The notes under the pieces are model-generated. The model saw only the letters and a program-made list of their open reading frames with translations. It was not told where the DNA came from and ran no database searches. Source: Erythrocercus mccallii (Eukaryota; Chordata; Aves; Passeriformes; Dicruridae). Taken from it: a DNA stretch of 64,000 nt. Of the stretch, positions 27,358-38,900 are shown one piece after another. The stretch spans positions 223,702 through 287,701 of the forward strand of contig VZRG01000034.1 in assembly GCA_013397435.1 (NCBI GenBank), given 5' to 3'. How positions within the stretch are numbered: position 1 is the stretch's first letter; the number at the start of each line of letters is the position of its first letter. The position numbers and the translations under genes are program-made.

Positions 27358-28846
27358 CACCGCCCGCTGCAGCCCAGCCGGGCCCACCGGCCTCGGCCCC
27401 GGGGAGGCGCGGGGCGCGCCGCCCTCCTCCTCGCCGCGGGGAGCGCTCGGACAACTTTCCGGGTGCGGAGACAGCGAAGTCTTTTCTATCCAAAGCCAAG
27501 TGAAGAAAACAACCTCGGCAAAGTGAGGCGAGTGGCACCGGCCCGTGGCTGAAGGCAACTTCGCTAGGCGAGGGGCCGCGCCCGGGCCGTCCCTCGCTAG
27601 CCCGTCGGTGGCTGGAGAGGCGGCACTTGGGTCTCGTCTTCACACGCTCCCTGCGACGGCGAAGCAAGCCCAGGGGCTCAGGGTGCGGCGGAGCTGGGCG
27701 AGCTACTTATTTTCCTCTTCGCCTCTTTCAAAGCCGTGACTCTCCGCTGAACCCCCGGCGAGAGGCCGCGGAGCCCCGTCCGCCCCAGCAGCGCTTCCTG
27801 CGCGGCGGCCCGCGCAGCGCTGCAGCCGCTCCCACGCGCGTCCCCCGCCGCGGGCCGCTCACAGCCCCACGGGGGGCGGCGGCGGGGCTGACACCGCGCA
27901 CACACCGCCCTGCCAGAGGCGCCTCAGCAAATCATACCCCTCCCGCAGGCATTCATCAAACTGTCTCACGGAAGGAGGAGGGAGGGGGAAAAAAAAAAAG
28001 TCAAACACACAAGATGCTGTTGGGCTTGGCTCTCCACCCCCCGCGCCCCCTCCTGCTGTACGCTCCCAAGCCAAGTTTAGCAGGAAACGGCTGGTCCTAG
28101 AACACGATAATAATAAGCAGTCGAGAAGTGATTCGTTGCCCTGCTGGAAGGGAGTTCATCCACGACCTTCTCCGCGGTGACAGATCACAGTTATAGATCC
28201 TCCTGTGATCCCGGGAGCACGGCGAGACAGCGCAGATAACAAGCGAAGTGCGGCGACAGCGGGAGGGGCGGGGAGGGGTGTTATTCTGCTCCCCGTGGTC
28301 TCCCGGATACCGTGGCTTTGCTGCGGCAAAGGCACCTGATGGAAGAGGGGGGAACTGCTCAGTCCTTCCAGGTGAGGTCAGTTCAGCAGCTCCTGGGCTT
28401 GCTGCAGGAAAGGGAGCAACTTTCCTCCTCTCCCGGAGCCCCCCGAGGAACAGCGCCTCGGAAAGGGCTGGCGCCTCTTTCCCCGATCCCGCCGGTGCAC
28501 CTGAGCTGTCGGTGCTGGTGCCGAACAGCCCGGCCCTCGGCTCCCTGGCGGCGGCGCTCCTCCGGCGGGGAGGGAAGCGGCGGAGGGGGGCGGGTGGGGA
28601 GCGGGAGAATAGAGGCGACACGCCGGGCTCCTTCCCTCGTACCCCGAGTCTTTCCGCTTGAACAATGGGATAGCACCGCCGCTCGCAGGCCGGCCGGCTA
28701 TCCTCCGCGCCGCAAGGTGCCTGCCGCCGACCGCCGAAAGTGCTCCCCGAGCGCGGCCGCCGGCCGAAGGAGCCGCCGGCACCTCGCCGAGAGCTCCCCA
28801 CGCGGCCGCCCGGCAGTCCCCGCCCTGCCCGGCGCCCCTCGCCCGC
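27358..28846 (-). promoter_or_regulatory. SLIT2: SLIT2 5' UTR and proximal promoter in a CpG island
   Basis: Very CpG-rich sequence immediately upstream (higher coordinates) of the SLIT2 ATG. It contains consensus Sp1/KLF GC boxes, for example GGGGCGGGG at 28265-28273 and GGGGGGCGGG at 28585-28594. I see no convincing TATA box, which fits a CpG-island promoter with dispersed initiation. The transcription start cannot be fixed from sequence alone, so the 5' UTR/promoter boundary is not called. Long open frames here in all six frames are a by-product of high GC content and are not annotated as genes. Methylation of the SLIT2 promoter CpG island is established in human tumours; that says nothing about this species. 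Confidence 0.75.
28183..28210. repeat. Perfect 8-bp inverted repeat in the promoter region
   Basis: GATCACAG (28183-28190) and its exact complement CTGTGATC (28203-28210) are separated by 12 bases. The repeat could form a small hairpin or bind a dimeric factor. No function is assigned. Confidence 0.6.
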
Positions 28847-29092
28847 NNNNNNNNNNNNNNNNNNNNNNNNNNNNNNNNNNNNNNNNNNNNNNNNNNNNNN
28901 NNNNNNNNNNNNNNNNNNNNNNNNNNNNNNNNNNNNNNNNNNNNNNNNNNNNNNNNNNNNNNNNNNNNNNNNNNNNNNNNNNNNNNNNNNNNNNNNNNNN
29001 NNNNNNNNNNNNNNNNNNNNNNNNNNNNNNNNNNNNNNNNNNNNNNNNNNNNNNNNNNNNNNNNNNNNNNNNNNNNNNNNNNNNNNNNNNNN
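28847..29092. other. Assembly gap (246 N)
   Basis: A run of N in the GC-rich promoter island, about 1.5 kb upstream of the SLIT2 ATG. The left flank is GC-rich (GGCGCCCCTCGCCCGC) and the right flank is a pyrimidine-rich minisatellite. GC-rich or repetitive sequence commonly causes such dropouts. The true length may differ from 246. Confidence 1.
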
Positions 29093-29128
29093 GAGAGAGG
29101 CAGTTCTCCCATCTCGGCCGGGCAGCGT

Positions 29129-29176
29129 CTCTCTCCACTTCCCTCTCCGCTGCCCTTTCCACTGCCCTCTCCACTA
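29129..29176. repeat. 12-bp pyrimidine-rich minisatellite, about 4 copies
   Basis: Four tandem 12-mers of the form CYCTYTCCRCTN: CTCTCTCCACTT, CCCTCTCCGCTG, CCCTTTCCACTG and CCCTCTCCACTA. The array sits 37 bases right of the assembly gap and may continue into it. The complementary strand carries several GGG/GG tracts and could form a G-quadruplex. Confidence 0.8.
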
Positions 29177-29345
29177 TCTTCTCCCCTGCCCGCCGCACGG
29201 AGCCGGGAGTTGCTGCGCGGAGTTTGTCACTCAGCCCTGGCCTGCGCGTGTCAGGCGCTCCACGAGGGAGAAGGGAGAGGAGGGAGTGGGAGCAGGGTCC
29301 TCCGCGGTGCTCGTGTGGGTTTTAGCTGGAGAGGGAGGGGGCTGA

Positions 29346-31439
29346 AATGCCACTGGCTGCACTTGAAAAGGTCTAGGGAGAACGACCGACCGAGGGTCTT
29401 ATGTGGGAAAGAGGACAAGGATTGTAGTGCCATGTTCTTTGGTTGCAGATTTAGTGTGAAACACACCAGAATCTTTCATAGGTTATTTTCGAAAATAAAA
29501 TAAAAGGGGCAACTGTTATTCCACACGTTAAAATATGTCGAGTAGCAACGTTAACACTGCTTCTTTAGAAAACATCTTCCATTTTTTTTTAAAAAAAGTG
29601 TTCTTAATACACACAATCTTCCTAATAAATTTTCCCAGTGTGGTGTTGTCAGTGCATCTTCCACAATCCTAGAAAAATGCTACATGCATCTTAACATTTT
29701 AACTCGTTTTGTTCTTCCTCGCTTGTGATTTCAGTTCCGTGGGATTTATAACAGCTCTTGAGACTTTAGTAATAGGTGAAAGTGATTTGTCTTTCATTAG
29801 ATGACAACCCCCAGCAGGGATGACTAAGCCTTCAGCAAGGTGTAGTTTGGAAATGCTCAAGGGAGTCTACAGTTTCTTCCATATGGCTGGGTCCAGCTGA
29901 GTCCCTTCATCCCTGGGGTCTTGGCTGCACAATCCCTGCAAGAGGCTTACTGTGTCTTTTTGCCCGTTACCAAGAGGACAAATTCTGTTCCCAGAAATGC
30001 TATTCTAGAGCTGAGTTAATCTGCTGAAGTGGAAGCCAACAAAGTTACTCCTGACTTTTCTTACTGTAGAATGTGAGCCCAAAGGAAAATTATTAAAAAT
30101 GCACATGCCCACAAAAGCTTTATAGTTTTTGATCCATTTGTTTAAACAACGCTCAGTAAATATGATTGTTGCACTGTTTTTAAATGCTGATAATGGCATC
30201 TTTCTCTTACAGAGATGCTAAGATACTCCAGTTTTTACATTGATGCAGGAAGGAGAATTCAGTCAATGTAAGGAGGTACATCACTTGCTGCGTATAAATG
30301 CTTTTTACTCATTTTTCTCATTTAAGTTAAGTAAGTTAAGTCTTTACAAAGGATTTCAAAATGAATTTGCAAGTTTCTAGCAAGCAACAGAAAATAAAAA
30401 AACCCTTATTTCAACATATTGCTTTTATGCCTCTACTAAAATCCTTTAAAAAATAACTTGGGGCAGACAAAACCCAGAAGATAGAAATATTAACCATTCC
30501 ATACTTTGATTATTTGTTTCAAGTATCAGCAATGTGCTTAGTGCTGAAGAAGACAGAAAGAGAAGAAACAATAAATCTTTTTAATATAGTAATTCTCAGA
30601 AAATCTAAATCAATTCTTAGAGCATTAAATATTGCTGAACTACTTTGTGCAGACCTGATTCAAAACCTGAATTGGTCTTAACTTAATATTCTTTGTTTTC
30701 AAAGAGATGCATTCTAAGTATAAGCAAGATTATTTTTTATTCCTTCTGGGGGGGTTCATTGATTTTCAACATGTCCACCTTTGAAGCATACCTTTCAGTC
30801 ATTCAGATTGATTTTCCTGAATGTCTTGCCTGCCAGCATATTGAAACTCTCTGTGATCTAAACACTTCCATGGGAGAGCTCCCAGTGTCTGGATTTGTCT
30901 GAAAACAAGGCCTGTCAGACATACTCTGGTATCATTGCTGGAATATGAACCTGCAGAGTGCCCTGTGGCTGCAGAATTAACTGTCAACCACTTCCCAAGT
31001 TTTGAGGGAAAATATTCCCATAGAGGAAGAAGCTGGGCAAAAATTTTAACAACATGATATAATAAAAGAAAAACAGTTAGAAACATTCATCACTGGAAGA
31101 GCAAAAATATTACTGCAGCCATTTCAGAAGCTAAACCCAGTTTTCTCTGGATTTTTTTGTACAACATTCTAGTCTTTGAAGGGAAATCTAAAGGGATACT
31201 CAAAAAGATCAGAACATCAGAACTATTAGCATAAGGAGATCAAAGTCAATTATAATAGGTAACATCTTCAGAACAGGATCCAGAACATCAAAAAAGAAAA
31301 AGCTTCTCAGCTGAGGTTAGTAACAGTGACTATGGCTGTGCAGAAAGCTCTGCACTGCACGGATCCATCTGACTGAGCTCGATGAACATAATCGGCTCTG
31401 TGAACATCACTGTAGCTTTACAAGGCCAGCATGCCTGAA
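29346..31439. other. Upstream flank, no gene seen
   Basis: AT-rich sequence between the CpG island and the old CR1 remnant. No exon, RNA gene or clear repeat is recognised. Confidence 0.7.
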
Positions 31440-32390
31440 AGATGCTGAACAAATGACTCATCAATTTGGAAATAACTGGAGGTCAATAAGATGAGAGAAA
31501 AATGGCCAACAGAGGTTTATCAAGAAAAAACATTATAAACTAATCTATTTTCCTTCTTTGACAAGGTAACTAGCTTCTGGGTAAGGGGAGAGTATAGATG
31601 GTGATATTAGCAGGTCATTTGCCACCATGCATGTTAACATTTTTCTAAGCAATCTACTTAAATACTGTTAAAATCCAATTTCTGGAACATGGACACTTAA
31701 CTGGGTAAAAAAAATCCAAAGCCTATATCCAGATTATAGTTGACGGTCAGTCTGAGAGTCTAAAGAAAGTACACTCTTTTAAAAAGCTGTTAAGACTCTT
31801 ATGCCACTGAATGATTCCATTAGTGATTGAAAATAAAGTATAACTACTAACAGATGATACCAGAATGAAAAGGGATACAAGGAGCTTGCAAAGCAGAATG
31901 ACAATTCAAAATTATTTTGATAAACTGCAGAAAACACATGTAATTAGTAAATTTTAAGACATGAACATAACATTACATTCAGAAAAGAATTTCAAATGCA
32001 TAAATGCAAAATTACCATCTGGGCAACGGTATTCCTGAGAAGGATATGGAGATGAAAATGTATCATCTTAAATTTATGATAAGGGAGATTCCTTTACAGA
32101 AAGGCACATATCATTCTGATGAGGTGTATATTGCATAACAAAGATAGGCATTCTTAATTTCTTACTGATTACTAAAATTTAATATAAGCTTCTCTCAGCT
32201 TTTATGAGTAGGATAAAGTGTTCAATTTTGGACATCATTCCTAAAATATTCTCTAAATAAACCAGAAACACTTTAAGGAAAAAAAAAAGACTATAAGTTT
32301 AAGCAAATATGAACTATGAAAAGAAGTTTGAAAAAAAAGGTAAAGTTTCCTATTTTTAAAACAAACAAAAGAACAAGCAAAACAACACTG
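31440..32390 (+). mobile_element. Very old, highly diverged CR1-type LINE remnant
   Basis: A weak but ordered resemblance to CR1 in plus orientation: 'aggtttatcaagaaaaaaca', 'gacaaggtaactagcttctg', 'cagatgataccagaatgaaa', 'aattcaaaattattttgata', 'ttcaattttggacatcattc', ending near an A-rich stretch at 32280. Divergence is much greater than in the copy at 36495, which suggests an ancient amniote insertion. Boundaries are uncertain. Confidence 0.5.
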
Positions 32391-33278
32391 CAACCCAAAT
32401 AAACAATTGAGGCAAAGGAAAGACGTGATAATACTTTCCCAAATTAAAAGGTTTCTGTAAGCAGCACAATGTTCAGTTAATATTCATAACCAGTAAAGAG
32501 CTTAATTTTCAGGAAGGAAGATTTATGAATCAGGAAAGCTGGTAGTACAGAACAGTCTGTAAACCAAAATATGACACTGGTGGTTTTTTTCATTGTCCCC
32601 AAGCCAAATTTTTACTGAAAATTTTAAAACAGATTAAGCACATACTAAATAGTAATTATCCAGATGTGCTGTATTTAATGTCTGAGTGAGACATTAGATC
32701 ATTTTCTTTTCAGATTCTTTTTAGTTATGATTTTTCATGAGCATAAAAGAAGTAGCAGTATTAGTAATTGTTGAAATGGACATCTGGCTCTCTATATTAG
32801 TTGTATATTATTTATTATCACATATTTATAATCCAGGATCATCAAATGCTTCCCGTCAGAATTGTGCTTGGAAGTGAAGTGGTACAAAAAAATGTGCTCT
32901 TAACTCCCCGGCTTTTTCGTTTTTATGTAGATATGATGTAGGAAAGGCAGAGGGAAAAGCATACAATTTTTTAAAAACTGGCAAATAGATAATTTTGTCT
33001 ATCAAGTTAGTGTGAAATTCATTAGTTATTTACCTGGAAGCAAGTGGAGATCTTCAGGAACAAGGAATGCAGAGATGGTGCTAGCACTCAAATAAGAACA
33101 GAAGAGGAAGATTGTGTTATGATAGGTACAAAAAAAGTCATGAATAGAACACAAAACTAATGTAGGAAAGAAAAAGGATGCTGAAGAAAAGTAAACATAT
33201 ACAGTGAGAACAAAAACTTGAACTTGCAGCAAAAGAATGGGAAAACTATGTATTGCTTTGCTACATAAATGTGAAGAA

Positions 33279-33292
33279 CCCCCCCCCCCCCC
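33279..33292. repeat. Poly(C) run of 14
   Basis: Fourteen consecutive C bases, liable to sequencing-length error and capable of i-motif/G4 pairing. Confidence 0.9.
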
Positions 33293-33400
33293 ACTTTTCT
33301 GTAAGAATCTATTAAAACAGACACAGAGGGATAGGTGTAATCCACTGGAAGCCTTGTTTAAATCTTAAATAATATTTTCCTTTTATTGCTTCTAAACATT

Positions 33401-33424
33401 TCTTTTTCTTTTTTTTTTTTTTTC
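33401..33424. repeat. Poly(T) tract
   Basis: A T-rich run ending in fifteen consecutive T. It could be the tail of an old retroposon, but no body is recognisable beside it. Confidence 0.8.
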
Positions 33425-35687
33425 TTTACGGTCTCCTTGGATGAATTTGAGCTTGTATTTTCCAAGCTTTAAATGTGTTGTTATTTCACAGTGGACTACA
33501 GCCTAAAGAGCAGCATGGACATTATAAGTGTACCTATGCAATATTTTAGCTCATGAGATTTTATTTAGTTGCTAGAAATCTTCTCTAGTTGTTATCTAGC
33601 CAAGTTTAGAACCAAAATGTCTCCAAATTAAATACAAGATTAAAGCAAACTTGAGCTGGCAGAGAGGAGGTACAAGACCATGTCTGTGTTTGTACAACTT
33701 CTCCAAGGCAGCTAAGGATCAAACTTCATGACTTCTCTGAAACAACACCCATAATAAACATTACAGCTGGTAGTAAATATTTCAGAAATGTATCCTTAAT
33801 CTAAAGCTGAGAGACCTAAGGTTTATCCAATATCAAAGGGACGCTATCAGATTTTTAAGATCATGGATTTCACACATGTAAACCCTTTAGGCTCCTGTGG
33901 AGCTATCTAGACTCTCACAATGCTTTACCATAAAGTATGATTGGAAATTTATTTGAAAAGTTTCCTGGGTTTTAGGAGCTGAAAATGAAAACCTTGAGTC
34001 CCTCCACTAACATTCCAATGGAATAAGGTGTATTTATTAATTTCTCAAATAAGTAGAATTTCAAGCACTCTGTGCAGGTCTATTGTATAGCAAGACTGTC
34101 TTTAGAATTTACCCCTTTAGAAGAGACATTTACAGTACCTCATGGCTATGTCTAGAAAAATCTGGGAAGGTAAGAAATGGAAGTGTTGGGGCCAGGTGAA
34201 GACAGTCATATGATAAGAATTGGACTATGCACACTTCTTTTTTCAGGTTCTGTTTGCTTCACTCTTAGATTTCACATGGCAACATGTCATTATTTCAAGA
34301 TAGCTAGGCTAAATTTGTTTAGAAAATGAAGGAGTTATATGAAAGGCTGTCCAACCAGCATCTGACTACTACTACATAAGTGGATAAATCACCTCGATTA
34401 AAAAAATCATATTTGGGAATTTTTAAAAATAGGATACTAAAACTTAAAGGGAGAACATAAGAAGTGCTTCTGCAGAGAAAACCAACAGAAAATATTGACA
34501 ATCTTTTCCCCAAGTTCTTATGCAATAAAGAAATCATTTCATTTCGCTATTTATCTGAAACCCACATTTAAGTGCTTATTTATTGTGGTGCATCTTCACC
34601 TAGCAGTGTCTCATAATTTATCTAGTAAAGTCTTTAACCCTTAGCAGTGACCTCTCAGGTGCTAACAAATGTAGAAAATGTGATAGCTGTTGTATGTTCA
34701 GTACACCTATGACATAGATTAGTGCGCACAATACATTACTTACCTTGCATGGGATGACACAGGGGACCTCATCTACCTCATGCAGTTTAAAAACTTTCAC
34801 TAAGAACTATTATTTCAACTAAAAAATTACCTGTAATAATTTAAGAGGAATTTGTATTTGAGAATCCAAATCCCAATTTAGTGTGTGCAAATTCTTAAAC
34901 TTCATTATACTTTAGTATAAAAGGGATTATTCAAATTATTGAGCCTGACATTTTGCATGAGACAGACCACTGCAGCTGATATTTCTGCAAGAAGACTGGT
35001 AATTTGTGCTAAGCAAATAACATCCTTGTAGAGTGAAGGATCTTGTCTCTTCCTGTGGAAAGTAACCAGGAAAACTCAATCTTTAAATTATTTGGGTTTG
35101 GCTTCATTTTGACTTTTCGCAAACAGAAACCTAATTTTCACAGCAAGCACAGTCATGCTACTTTATCCTCATTTGTTTCAGTGTTAATGTCTAGACTTTA
35201 AATTAAATTGCTATTTTCCTTCCCTGGGGATTGCCACCCTGATATAGTTATAAACAGACAACATATCCTTTCTCACAGCATTTATTTTGTCAGGCTTCCT
35301 CTGTTGTAACTGAATCTGAGGATAAAATGGCTTTTCCTCTTGAGATGAACTTTTGCCTATTCCAACATTGCAACTCACAACTTGTTTTCATGTAGCAGCA
35401 GAGGTAGAATACTTATTCCTGGCACAAGGGAATAAGATGCAACTGTTTGTTTGGGTATGTTGTGGTCTGTTTTGGTTGTGGGGTTTTTTTAAAATCTTTT
35501 CATAATCACCTTTCCAAGTCTTTCTCAGCTTCTCCTCAGACTTTTGTTGAAACATATCTCTCCCAAAGTAATTGAAAAGAGTTTTTCCAGGTTCACCAAA
35601 TGGTTAACTAAAGGTTTTTTCTTCCCTTTCAGAGTGTATAACAATCAAATGGATGGATACGCTAATAATACAAAGGATATTTTTCTG

Positions 35688-35722
35688 CAATTTTAGGTTA
35701 AAATACAATTTTAGGTTAAAAT
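35688..35722. repeat. 18-bp tandem duplication
   Basis: CAATTTTAGGTTAAAAT occurs at 35688 and again at 35706. Confidence 0.9.
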
Positions 35723-35846
35723 GACTTTGTGTCATTCCTTTTTACCTCTGTGTAAGGGAAAATTGGTCAGTTCACTGATAAACCTTCTGTTGGCCCTACC
35801 AAGGAAAGCAGACCTGCTCTTCTTTCTGGCCTCTTTGAAGACTGAA

Positions 35847-35970
35847 CTCAACAACAACAACAACAACAACAACAAACCAAAAAAAAACACCCAAAAAAAC
35901 CAACAACAACAACAACAACAAAAAAACCCACCTCAAATAAAAGGACCCCAACCAAACAAACAGGAAAAAC
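35847..35970. repeat. (CAA)n microsatellite and A/C-rich low complexity
   Basis: Two CAA runs (about 35848-35875 and 35900-35922) separated by A/C-rich sequence, continuing as A/C-rich low complexity. One strand has almost no G or T. Confidence 0.9.
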
Positions 35971-36106
35971 AAAACCAAAACTTACATCATAAGCCAACCT
36001 CCACTGGACATTTCAGAAGCAACGGTTTGGTTTCAGGATTGGGTTCATTTTGGAGAAAGGGAGGCTTGTAAAATGTCTCAGTTGAGTACTGAGTTGTCTC
36101 AAACTT

Positions 36107-36142
36107 TTCTGGCAATTATCCTTGAATTCTGGCAATTATCCT
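36107..36142. repeat. 20-bp period direct repeat
   Basis: TTCTGGCAATTATCCT occurs at 36107-36122 and 36127-36142, four bases apart. Confidence 0.9.
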
Positions 36143-36494
36143 GATTTTTTCTAACCATACGAAACTTACTAGAACATGACATTTTCATTATGTATGCATT
36201 CTTTATTTTGTTTCTTTATCATTACAAAGGATGGCATAATGTACTTAAATTATATCTGATTAGGATTGAAATTGTATCAGTTCTAGAGAGAACATTGCTG
36301 AACTTTTGGTTTCTACTTATTGCTTGAAATTGATTTTGTGAGAACATACCTTTCCTGGCAAAAAAATTTCTTTACATAGATAACTTAAAAGAATTTTTCT
36401 AGACAAATAATATTTAGCTCTAAAAGCTGGTAGGTATTTTCACCTGGGTGTATTCTATTCAGAAACAAATTTTGACTCCTCAGTCACAACTGGA

Positions 36495-37230
36495 ATTAAG
36501 TTTACAAAGGGCAAATGCTGGATTCTGCACCTGGGATGGGTCAGTCCTGGATGTAGCTTCAAGTTGGGGAATGAGATGCTGGAAAGCTGTGCCAGGAAAG
36601 GGAGCTGGGGGTTCTGGTCAATGGAAAGTTGAACATGAGCCAGCAGTGCCCTGGCAGCCAGGAGGGACAACCCTGTCCTGGCACAGCATCACCAGCTGGG
36701 CACGGGAGAGGATTGTCCCACTCTGTTCTGAGCTGGGGCAGCTTTGGGCACAACAATAAAAGATATTAAACTATTAGAAAGCATCCAAAGGACAGCAATG
36801 AGGATGATGAAGGTTCTGGAGGGGAAGCTGCATGAGGAGCTGCTGAGGTTCCTTGGTGTGTTCAGCCTGGAGAAGAGGAGACTGAGGGGAGACCTCATTG
36901 CAGTCCAGAACTTCCTCATGAGAGGAAGAGCAGGGGCAGACACTGATCTCTTCTCTGTGGTGCCCAGTGACAGGACCTGAGGGAATAACCTGAAGCTGTG
37001 TCAGGGGAGGTTTACGTTACATATTAGGAGAATGTCTTTCACCCAGGGGGTGGTTGGGCACTGGAACAGGCTCCCCAGGGCAGTGTGGTCACAGCACCAA
37101 GCCTGTCAAACAACTCTCTCAAGCACATGATGTGATTCTTGGCGTGTCCTTTGCAGGGCTAGGAGTTGATCTTTGATGATCCTTGTAGGTGCCTTTCAAC
37201 TCAGAATATTCTGGGACTGTGATTTTGTAA
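36495..37230 (+). mobile_element. CR1 LINE 3' portion, relatively young
   Basis: A well-preserved CR1 tail in plus orientation: 'aaatgctggattctgcacct', 'aacatgagccagcagtgccc', 'cagcctggagaagaggagac', 'ctggaacaggctccccaggg', and the 3' end 'tcagaatattctgggactgt'. It is 5'-truncated and carries stops in every frame. Of the CR1 copies here it is closest to consensus. Confidence 0.9.
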
Positions 37231-38720
37231 CCTTTGAAGAACAATTATCTAAGAGGAACATGAAATATATTCCTGTTCATGTTAGTGACTCAGTGTTCTC
37301 ACAAAAATATTTTTGCCTCTCCTCTCCTCTCCCATTTTTTTTGTGTACCTGGCACTTAGCTCTGTTCTCTAAAAGCACAGCATGCAAGTAACAGGGAATC
37401 AGAAAAATCAGAAAGCAAAGAGTTCACACTGACCCAAATTTTCATGTGAAATATCTGCTCCAGTTTTGGTATAATCAATGAATGCAAGATTAATTAGTCA
37501 TGTAAGTCCAGTCTCCAGATTCCTGAGGCATCTATAAGCAGAACCTTTGGATACTTGGCTATGTAAAGAAGTGAACTTTTACTATGTTATTTGTGAGAGC
37601 TTTTTACAGTCACCTAGGGTGCTAGTCAGAAATGAATAAAGATCTTCAGAATTATGAGAAAGATTGCCCCTGAAAACTGTGTGGTTCTAGTACAGTTTTA
37701 AACTATTCTGAAGAAAGAAATATTCCTGAATGCAATAGGAGCAAATTTAATTGTAAACAATTCCTAAACCACCAAGCTGCTATTTGGCTGGTTTAGAATC
37801 GTTTGCAATTTTACAAAGTACTGCTAGAAAAAATGGTCACAGAATATAATATTAGATTATAAATTTTCTAATATTTAAATGAAGAGAAACAAAACCAACT
37901 GCATAAGATCATTTGGTATCGTCAGGAAGGTAGTTTATGAAACTGGTTGAACTGAGAACTCTGTTTCCTTCAAGAGAAAAAGGCTTGAAATCGCTCTAAG
38001 TAAATGACATAATTTTGATCTGTACTCCAAGGATGTAAGAATGAATGAGAACAATGCTTTCAGATCCAAGCTTATGAATAAGCACCTAAAACATGAAATG
38101 AAAGCAGAGATATCAGACTTTATTATATTTTATAATTTTCAATTAAGGGCAAATTATTTATATCAATAAAATAAAGGACTAGATATACTTGAAAAAAGAA
38201 CAAGTCTATGCTAGTACATAAAGGTTAGCACGGGTTTGAAAACAGACAACTGCACATAAGAATTTGGAATATAAGAAAAAGGACTGGAAAGATTGTGGAA
38301 CCACATTTCACTGTGCAGAAAAAAACCCCAACAAAACAAACAGATAAAAATTTTTCAATCATACATTGAAAAAGGTAATTTGAAAAAACTCTTAAGCTCC
38401 TTGACTGAACAATATTGCCTACCTATTTCTGTATGTTGAGTTCTGAAAGTAACTTGCAGTCATACCTAAAGAATACTCAATTTTGCCAAAGAGGATGACA
38501 AGTAGTTTTGACAATGTAGAATAAAATAATGAATATTATTTTGTCCACTTGAGGCAGCAACTTTTTATTTAGGTTTGGGTATCTTGTTTTGTTTGTTTTT
38601 TGTGTTTGAGGACTTTTTTAGGTGAGAATGGAGGGTTCAAACACCCCTCCTGTGTCAAAGGCTAAGATAATTGCATACCTCTAATGAATATGAATACTTT
38701 TGTGGAAATCTACAGATATT

Positions 38721-38750
38721 CTACTTTCTTTTTTTTCTTTCTTTCTTTCT
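38721..38750. repeat. (TTTC)n short microsatellite
   Basis: T8 followed by CTTTCTTTCTTTCT. Confidence 0.8.
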
Positions 38751-38803
38751 GAAAATATAGACAAATCTGATTCCACTCATGTAGGATTAGAGATCATGGA
38801 TTC

Positions 38804-38900
38804 ATTTCACTCATGATTTGAAATACACCAGTGTTCTGATAATGTGATGATGGTATAATTTCACTCATCATTTGAAATATTCCAGTGTTCTGATAACATG
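38804..38900. repeat. Local duplication: 43-bp unit, two copies, 54-bp period
   Basis: Copy 1 (38804-38846) and copy 2 (38858-38900) share ATTTCACTCAT, ATTTGAAATA and CCAGTGTTCTGATAA with a few substitutions. This looks like an old segmental tandem duplication. Confidence 0.85.

Larger units (their letters stand above)
26420..29345. other. CpG island spanning SLIT2 exon 1 and promoter
   Basis: Base composition changes sharply from AT-rich intron to dense CG dinucleotides near 26430 and returns to AT-rich sequence near 29350. The island covers the first part of intron 1, exon 1, the 5' UTR and the promoter, and includes an assembly gap. No other gene can be supported inside it on either strand. 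Confidence 0.85.
32391..36494. other. Non-coding flank
   Basis: Only homopolymers (C14, T15), a (CAA)n tract and two short tandem duplications are recognisable. No gene is supported. Confidence 0.7.

Noticed and set aside
27358..27558. N-terminal extension of SLIT2 from an upstream in-frame start at 27558
   Set aside because: The codon there is TTG, not ATG, and there is no in-frame ATG before 27357. The upstream residues do not resemble any SLIT protein.
27074..27667. 197-codon open frame overlapping SLIT2 exon 1 on the same strand
   Set aside because: It is a different frame through CpG-rich sequence with low-complexity Arg/Ala/Pro/Gly composition, expected by chance at high GC.
28312..29503. 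Several long open frames crossing the promoter island
   Set aside because: They are open only because they run through the 246 N bases and GC-rich DNA. No protein similarity is visible.
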